From: Hofstenia miamia
Lineage: Eukaryota; Xenacoelomorpha; Acoela; Hofsteniidae
Reading direction: 5' to 3'
Assembly (NCBI GenBank): GCA_900660155.1
Contig: CABFPE010000274.1
Span: 329,346 to 393,345 of the forward strand
Length of the DNA: 64,000 nt
The position numbers were made by a program, and so were the translations under genes. The notes under the pieces are model-generated. The model had not been told where the DNA came from. It saw only the letters and a list, made by a program, of their open reading frames with translations, and did not search any database. Each line of letters opens with the position of its first letter. Positions within the stretch are counted from its first letter, which is position 1. Below are positions 56,390 to 64,000 of the stretch, piece by piece.

Positions 56390-58559
56390 AAAAATATCAT
56401 TAGTAAATGTGGGTTGTATCAAAAGGGCATAAACCTAAAAATAAATAGTTTTTGTAAAAAATCCATTTAATAAACATTTTTTTATTTGGGTGTTTAAGAT
56501 ATCTAGGTAGATAAACGCATAAATGTAATAGTTAAAATCACTTTGCATTCTGGCATGATTTAAATAAAAATGCAAAAGCAAATAAAACCGCTGATATCGA
56601 CAAAGGGAAGAAATATTGCGAAACTGTGTATTTTGACTCTTAAAATATCAAGGAAACTACGTTTATATTAGTCCACCTACAAACATTAACATCGCCGGCA
56701 TGGTTCTATTTTGATGGCAAATTGAAGTAAACTAATGTTACATTATATAAAATGGAATTGAATTAGGAAAACCACTGTTTGCTTCTACAATTAAACCTAC
56801 GAAATAAGTTTCAGGAAATATTACGAGTTCATGACTGATTTAACAGGGTAAATGATTTAATGTAAAATTGTGTATAAAATTTGTGTTGTAGAGTTGAAAG
56901 AGCTTTTTTTAATTAATATTAGCAGCTATTGAGAAAATCAACAAAAATACAAATAAATCAAAATCAGAATTGTTTTGAAAATAATAAAATTCAAACAAAT
57001 TTATTGAATGCCCTCGATGACAAGATATGAAATAGTCTAAATTTTATATAATGGTCGGAATAAACGTGTTCAAAATTTAGCTTAGTTCTATCAGATTTAA
57101 AAAATAAAATTTAAACGCATAAATTTTTTAAAACAAATTGTTCTAAGTCTGCTATTTTTTGATTGGATAAAAATTTAATTGTTACTAAGTAGAAAATTAC
57201 TAACGACGGTGTTAAGCTTAAAATATTTAATTCTAACCTGATATTGAAACTCATAATATTGACAGGTAGAGCTTTCGCCAGTGGGAAGCCTTGCCCATAA
57301 TTATCCAAACTACTATTAGGCTTGCAGCAGTCCGCAAGTTAAATGCGCAGTACAATGGCACTCGTGAGAAAATAATTTGGCTTGAATTAGTGTTGTGAAA
57401 TTTAAAATAAGGACTGTTTAACGCTAGAGGCGTAATAAAGATTTAATTCAATTTTTAGTTGATTTCTTCGCAACTCAATTTCGCATGTTGAGATCACTGA
57501 ACTGATTCAAAATCATTGTTTTAACAAACTCGAATCATTGGAGGATTATTAATAGCAAGGTTGTTTGGCAGAACGACTACATGTTAGCATTTGTTAAATT
57601 GTTTTGTTAATTAATCACGTATGTAAGACAAGCCAAATTAAGTTAAATTAATCTTAGATTGGTTAATGGGTAGATATGTTGTCATAAACTAGAAATATTT
57701 AAGAGATGAACTCTAAAGAGGATTAAAAGCTCACACTCCTCTATCTTAAACGTGCATTTATTATGGACATTTTTTATTTGCGGTTGTCAGTAACAATAGG
57801 AAGGAGGGTGGCATGTTAGGTTTTCAATACCATACAACCCGCTAAAACAAGACTTGTCAACATTTGGCCTTTCCCCTAAAAATATGTTGTTCTGAAGTCT
57901 TAAAATATTAAATCTCCAAACCTTGTCCTTTTGAGGTCCTTAGTGCTCCACATCTATAACTTTTTGATAGAGTTAAGCTTTTAACAGAGTTCCCATATTT
58001 TATCTTAGTTAGGCTTGTTAAAAAAAAATCCAAAATTTTTATTATGTGATGACGTTGCGAAACAATTTTGGAAATTTTGCTAAATTGGATGCTTTACATA
58101 ATTTGAGGTTATTAAAGTCTGAAAAAACATTTTTTTTCGGTTCCGCTTCCATATTTTGCAAGTTACTAGAATATAAAATATAAAATACTATGAGATACCT
58201 CAACAATAAAAGCCTACCGAGAAGTGCAAGAAAATTTTACATAATTAAAAATAGTGCACAACATCCAGTGTTTCACTTTTTTACACCAATCAGCATAATT
58301 TTATATAGAATTGTTATTTACACATATTCGCGTTATAAATTCACTAATTATTTAGGCGCAGACTTTTTTGTGGATTTTGTTGTAAATTTCAGATTTTTTA
58401 GACAAAAATTGAACATTTATCCCAGTTTCTGATTAAAAATGGAATTTCTATGACAAAAATCATAACGAATTCCATATGGGAAAAGAAAATTAACCTGGCA
58501 ACAATATTTGGGACAGTAAACCCCGGTTACTACAAACAACCGAAATCAAAAAGTTACTA

Positions 58560-58795
58560 GATGATAACAAATTGATCCCTGTTGAAAAAATATGGGGAAA
58601 AATATCAGGAAAATCATTAAGCTTCAAATCGATCCGCACAAAGAATAATGTGCATGAAACATTTTGGAAAAACAAGCGGTGGTGCACAATGTGCTCTACC
58701 GAGGCTAGTAGTGCTAAGGTTAAGCGAGAAAGTAATAGATATTTAAATATAAGAGTTAAAGATCATAGTATGAGATACTTTCAAATCTGTAATTA
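58560..58795 (+). pseudogene. Possible piggyBac transposase C-terminal fragment
   Basis: KLIPVEKIWGKISGK then RWCTMCSTEASSAKVKRESN and RY resembles the end of piggyBac transposases (RLxGxHFPxxIPP ... RRCxVCxxxxxRKExRY), whose Cys-rich finger follows. The later cysteines are missing and the DDD catalytic domain is not visible upstream. Weak assignment. Confidence 0.25.
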
Positions 58796-58799
58796 AAAT

Positions 58800-61120
58800 C
58801 ATTAAATACTATTGACATCTCGCAAAAATTCAAATACACAAATGACAAACGAGGCTGAAAGTGCAGCACATTAGTGAGTCGTAATTCGAAGTACTTAGCA
58901 AAGTTAGGAACGAATGGGGTTGGAATGGGTCAATAATTATTCAAAACGATGAAAATCCTTTAAACTAAATCTTTGGTTTCCCACATACCAAATAGCACAG
59001 TAATATAAAATTAACCTCTAAATTTATCTCTACAGGAAAACCAAAAAATAAATATCCGAGGCAAGCTTTGTTGGGTTGATTTTAACGATAAAAGCTAATA
59101 GTACACAGTGATACACAGGAGCAAGATTGTACAGAACGGGTTTTGGGTACGAGATTGTAATCCATATGAAATCAGCCATTGATTGCAAAATTGAAACAAT
59201 GATAATCCAATCAACCTTCATTTGAAGTACGCGAATAAATTTCTTTATTAATTAGTGATTTATAAGCGCTTAACATTTTTTGAGGAAACCATCACAGATT
59301 TTGAAAATAAATTCGTAAAAAACGAAAATAACATAGTCCTCTGGCAGAGGTATTTAATGGATTCCATCATTGCAATGAAATTAAATTTTTTAAAGAATGT
59401 TTTTTAATTTTATAATTCAAACAATATTGTAGAACTTGTTAGGGTTGAAAATTTTTCAAAACCGGAGAAGTTACTTTGTTCGAGATAGCAAAAATATAAT
59501 AGATACACTAACTGTGATTTTGGGGGTAAAATTAAATAATTTTTTAGTTTTCAATTTTTCCATATAAACACAACTGCTTCCTATTAGCGAAATACTTTTA
59601 GTTATCTAATAAAGAACTAAGGAAACGACATCTAGCAGTTAACTTCAAAATGAGATTTAACATGAATGAATTTAGAATTGCAAAAATTTAAAATGATTGC
59701 AGGGAAAAAATTGGACCAAAGTTGACAACCAAGAATTTAGTATATTTAACAATATAAAAAAGAATTTACTGATTTAATGTCTGCTGTGACAAGAGTTCCT
59801 ACCAATGAGGCTAAGAAGCTAATTTATTAAATTGTTCTTTTTAAGGATTATTACAAACTTTTTGACACGGATAAGTCTCTCTTCACAACTTCATAATAGA
59901 AAATTCCATATCAGCTAAAATTGGAATATTGGACTTCGGCAATAAAAAATCGCTTTTTAACACTTTATTAATACTAAAATCCATATTATGCAGAGAAACA
60001 AAATGATACTACTATAGATGGATTCGAACACTCAAATTTTGTAGGCAAAAAGGCAATGCTATATGCAAAAATACTCTTATTGAATTAGTAGGCCAATAAA
60101 GAGACTTTTCTTAAAATGCCTAAAACTCTTAGGTAAAGAATCGATGAATTTTCATATAGGATATCGAAATTATAAAATTTTATAATTAACCAATTAAGTG
60201 GTATGAATATCGGAAAAAAGCACTGACTTGAAATTTCTTGCCAATTTCAGAAAAGAACCAAAAAAGTTTTGGATATTGAATATGTAAATAGAATAATTAA
60301 TTGAAATTTAGCCAAGCTTTAAAAAACAGTCAAGTTTATTATGAAAAGATATTAATTAGGCAAATTATGAAACTACATATATGCTATTATATATACAAAA
60401 CCATTTCAAGTGAAGTTTTATTCTTGCTAAATTTTTGCACATTTAAATAAAACCTATTTGTCAGACTGATAATTCGTAATTTAAAAGGTTCACACATGAG
60501 AAAAATAGTTATTAAGTTTCGAAGAAGGTTTAAAGTGACCTCCTTATCGTGTTCAAATGTTTGATTTCACAAACGTTTTGTTGTGCGAAGAACATGAGCT
60601 TTTAACTCAAAATGTTACATTTTACAATATGGCTTGCGTTTGATCACTTTGGTTGCTTTGCATTTGGAATTCAATCAAGGCGCTTTTATCAAAGTCGTTT
60701 TTTGCTCAGTGTCTTGCAAATTATTACTATCATTAACAATTTTATTTCTACTCAATTTTATACTTTATATTTTAATTAATATCTCACAATGCTAATGCAA
60801 GAATCGTTAGGAAAATAAATATTAAACGCACCCAGTTTTGTTAAATAATCTACACAAATCACAAATTATTATACAATACTAAGCCTTATGCTTAAAACTA
60901 ATGTGCAACAAAGTTTCAGAATATACCCTTAAAAACGAAATTAAAAAACGGGAATAACATGATAACGCCTGTAAAGCGTTTCTACTATGACACTGCACTG
61001 ATCTTGCAACAAACAATTAGACATTTTGCATTCAATAAATAATAGAAATGAGCGAAGCCATCTAGCGTACAATGGTAATTTATTAATTTTCCAATATTTC
61101 ACATTACTATTACATTCATT
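58800..61120. other. Intergenic AT-rich sequence, no recognised features
   Basis: One short stretch near 59780 (SAVTRVPTNEAKKLI) vaguely recalls the start of a Penelope-type reverse transcriptase but is too short to call. Confidence 0.4.
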
Positions 61121-61130
61121 TTATATGCAT

Positions 61131-61137
61131 TTATATA

Positions 61138-61171
<34 letters not shown>

Positions 61172-61179
61172 AATATATA
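61131..61179. repeat. (TA)n microsatellite
   Basis: Interrupted TA run. Confidence 0.9.
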
Positions 61180-61398
61180 AAATGGGAAATGCAAAAACGT
61201 TGCATTGAGGCGCAATCTGTCCGAAATTTCTAAAGCATTTAGAGAGAATCGCGATTTTTTCCCAAAATACCCATTTTTTGCTATTACTCACGCAGTATTC
61301 ACTCGAACTTAAATATATTTAGTATGGAGGAAGGTAGTATAAAGAGACACCATCCAAAACAAATTCAAAGGTTTATGTTTGGAAACGCGTTCATGCGG

Positions 61399-61399
<1 letters not shown>

Positions 61400-61435
<36 letters not shown>
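61400..61435. repeat. (TA)n microsatellite
   Basis: TA run with one TTT interruption; it creates the apparent IYIYIY peptides in frames crossing it. Confidence 0.9.
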
Positions 61436-61436
<1 letters not shown>

Positions 61437-62179
61437 CAATTTTCAATATTTTTGCAAAATGTTTAAGCAACTTGCAGCACTCTTACTGCTTTTACAATAT
61501 TTACAGACGATTGATAACATTCTTTGTATGTGGCTCCATTTTTTGTCATTGCATTCAGCATCCCTTTGTTTATAATTATAAAAATATATAATAATACAAT
61601 TTCCCATAATAAATTTGAGGATTAAGCTCCAATAATGATGACCTTGCAATTAATGTACAAACCTTCCACTTGTGTCAGGGTTATATAACCATGTTATTTA
61701 TTAGAATAGCAAGGATGTTCCTTAAAAAGTATTCAAATACACATGTAAAGAAACATAAACATTTTAAATAATCTCTATAATCTTTAAAAAACCTTAGTTC
61801 TTAGCTTCCTTTCAGCTCTTCATAAATATATTGTAAACATGATATGTACATGTGGTTATTAATATTTCATCGTGCTTGAAACATACTTTATAAATATTCT
61901 AAGAGCTAGCTATATCAGCCAAAAAGGAAAATTGTGATATAATGCACAAACTTTCAAACAGTCAGCAGATTGTTAATAGGATTTCCCATTTTTGTTGCAC
62001 ACATTCATATACTGATGATAAACTAGGAATAGCAGAAACTGAAAATTTTTTCAAAAACTATGATAAGCGAATTATGTAAAAATATTTATATGAATAACAG
62101 TCATGTACAATTCTTTGCTTCTCTACTATTTTTGAAGCAAATTATTCATTGCTTGACGTACATAAAAATCTAATGCAAG

Positions 62180-62320
62180 CACGCCATGCCTAAAGTTAGA
62201 GGTCATGGTATGCTTCACAAATTCGTGAATGAGAGTTATTTAGAATGCAAATGAAAGAGGAGATATTTCAGCATTCCTTGGTGCTCTCAGGTTCAAATAG
62301 CTAAATTAGTTCATTATTTT
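62180..62320. repeat. Dispersed repeat copy (relative of 30950-31090)
   Basis: Shares AATGAAAGAGGAGA and the following ATAGCTxxATTAGTT words with the intronic copy, in the same order and similar spacing. Confidence 0.4.
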
Positions 62321-62439
62321 TTTTCAAAAAAATATTTCAGATAATTTTTGTTGCATAGGGTAAGAGGAGTTCTTACGATAAGAAAATGATGCTTGTACTC
62401 CTCTTTTACAAAGAAAAGTTCATTTATAAACATTAAGTT

Positions 62440-62463
62440 TATATATATATATATATATTGATA

Positions 62464-62509
<46 letters not shown>
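62440..62509. repeat. Long (TA)n microsatellite
   Basis: About 70 bases of TA with single interruptions. Confidence 0.9.
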
Positions 62510-62513
<4 letters not shown>

Positions 62514-63568
62514 AACAAAATAAATCCATTAAATCTAATAAATTGTCATGCAATAATGAGCCAAGTTCATGCAAAGATTTATTACATCCAGATTGGAATA
62601 TTGACTGAACGTTTTTGGTTTTGTATACTGAAACCTTACCTAATCATAGCATACATTGGAACAGATTTCATTATAAAAGGATGGAAATAAGTCTACAATC
62701 AATCATCTTTTTAAAAAACGCTCTTTGCATTTTTGTAAGATAGCTGTTTATATTACATTTATTATAGTAAATCTGCATATACGTTTGTTTGCGTTTGTTT
62801 TCAATAACTTCCCGTATTAGTCAACAATCATTCCCTAAAACTATTTCCCAACGAATAAAATTCCAACAACGTAGGCCTACATTAAATCTATACAGCTAGG
62901 CAAATATGCTTAGAAATCTATTGCAAGTCGTCCAAGAAAGTATTAAATAGTTCTGAATATAAATCTAAAAATATACATATTTCTGCCCAACCAATTTGTC
63001 AAAGAAATTCTCATCTATTTTCAAACTTTGTGTCAGTGATGAAAGGAAATTTATATTTAAGATATGTGATAGCATATCCATTAGTATTCAAGGGTTTAAT
63101 AACTTATTATTGATACCCAAACTGATGTCAACTAGTCGACAGGTGGAAGTATCACTTGATCCTTCAAATAATGGTGCCCAATTCATATTTAACTGAACAG
63201 GAAATTTGCTGTAAATACTTTAGGCACATACCAATAACGATGCCATTCATATTGAATCTGAGCGGTAAATTGAATTCAGAAAGTTTCACCCATTAAAATA
63301 GGAGGGAGTGCACAATACGCCCACTCCAGTCATGAAGACCTCGTAAAGGCTAGGATATATTGTGCTAAATCATCACAAATTTACTGTAGACCTTATAAAT
63401 ATTTGACACTAGAAAGCAAGTTACTGCCGATGATAATTTGAAAAGGACTCCAAATGTTAATGACTCAACGAAAAACAGTAAAATTTTTATATTCAATACA
63501 TTACACATAACAGCTGACATATTTGGATAATGATTATAAAAAAACATAGCTTCAACCTTGTATTTACA

Positions 63569-63593
63569 CTATATATATATATATATATATATG
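63569..63593. repeat. (TA)n microsatellite
   Basis: TA run before the first of the short GTCGCTATGTA repeats. Confidence 0.85.
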
Positions 63594-63627
63594 TATAGTT
63601 ATGCTATGACACTATGTACCAATTTAT

Positions 63628-63955
63628 ATATGTCGCTATGTACCAGTAAGAATTTGTGTTGTAAAAAAATGTAATGATATTATGACAATAACGCCCGCTG
63701 GAGTGGCAATAGACGTATAGACTACTATTTGAAACAATGTTATAGAACAAAAACAAGTATAGCTCTATAATTTCTCAACAATGTAGTGAATAATTCAGCC
63801 GGAAGTTGGCAAATTTAGAGTATATTGCACAAACATAGTTAGAATTTTACCAAATATAGCGTTCACAGCCTTCCAATGTCACAGCAATTTTTTCTGCAGA
63901 ATTCCACTCCTTTTTATGTCGCTATGTACGCCTTGATATGTCGCTATGTAAGCTT
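63628..63955. repeat. Short repeated motif ATGTCGCTATGTA, three copies
   Basis: The 13-mer occurs near 63631, 63917 and 63939, with a variant (ATGACACTATGTACC) near 63605. It contains CG in a very AT-rich region. It may be the edge of a satellite continuing past the window. Confidence 0.55.
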
Positions 63956-63963
63956 TATGAGTA

Positions 63964-63965
<2 letters not shown>

Positions 63966-63998
<33 letters not shown>
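63966..63998. repeat. (TA)n microsatellite at window end
   Basis: A TA run almost to the last base. Confidence 0.9.

Positions 63999-64000
<2 letters not shown>

Noticed and set aside
59030-59221. Minus-strand frame with two hydrophobic stretches
   Set aside because: Hydrophobic runs are common by chance in AT-rich DNA; no motif, splice site or neighbour supports it.
1-64000. CRISPR arrays, operons, Shine-Dalgarno sites, prophage
   Set aside because: The sequence is eukaryotic with spliced genes; no evenly spaced direct repeats or clustered same-strand bacterial genes were seen.

Overview
The window is AT-rich eukaryotic DNA (by eye about 70% A+T) with GT..AG introns, many (TA)n microsatellites and a dense mix of animal-type transposable elements. 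It fits an invertebrate metazoan; I cannot name the phylum. Nothing bacterial is present: no operons, ribosome binding sites or CRISPR arrays. I found no convincing intact tRNA or rRNA gene.

One host gene dominates 0.4-42.25 kb on the + strand. It is the 3' part of a TPR/CHAT-domain protein resembling animal TTC28. I can trace 21 exons. Exons 1-6 (403 to about 19760) encode the last TPR-like helices and the linker into CHAT. Exons 7-21 (about 26622 to 42250) encode most of the CHAT domain and the C-terminal region. All intron phases agree within each block, and exons 7-21 form one 889-residue open frame. The break lies between the blocks: near 19558 the frame shifts within a motif conserved in this family, and an in-frame TAG follows. 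The allele is therefore broken, or the assembly or my splice model is wrong there. The CHAT catalytic cysteine position is serine-rich, so the domain looks like a non-catalytic pseudoenzyme.

The introns carry most of the mobile DNA. Intron 1 holds a 1.27-kb Tc1-like DD34E transposon with one premature stop, a decayed L1/Tx1-type LINE (antisense) and a 338-bp hAT-type MITE. Intron 2 holds local duplications beside assembly gaps, a decayed hAT transposase and an 881-bp TTAA-flanked element. Intron 4 holds a non-LTR retrotransposon tail and an antisense ORF for a small Cys-rich membrane protein. The intron after exon 6 has a telomere-like tract, a diverged tandem duplication with MITE insertions, a foldback element and an antisense FLYWCH/RING relic. 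The intron after exon 9 holds a 52-residue antisense ORF with a PPPY motif and one membrane segment.

Downstream of the gene (42.3-64 kb) I see no confident host gene. This part is a graveyard of a YLDD-type reverse transcriptase, a Penelope-like element with a GIY-YIG motif, two further non-LTR fragments and a possible piggyBac tail. It also has a 1000-N gap and long TA tracts. Several single-n characters and one 12-n gap are each flanked by local duplications, which look like assembly artefacts.
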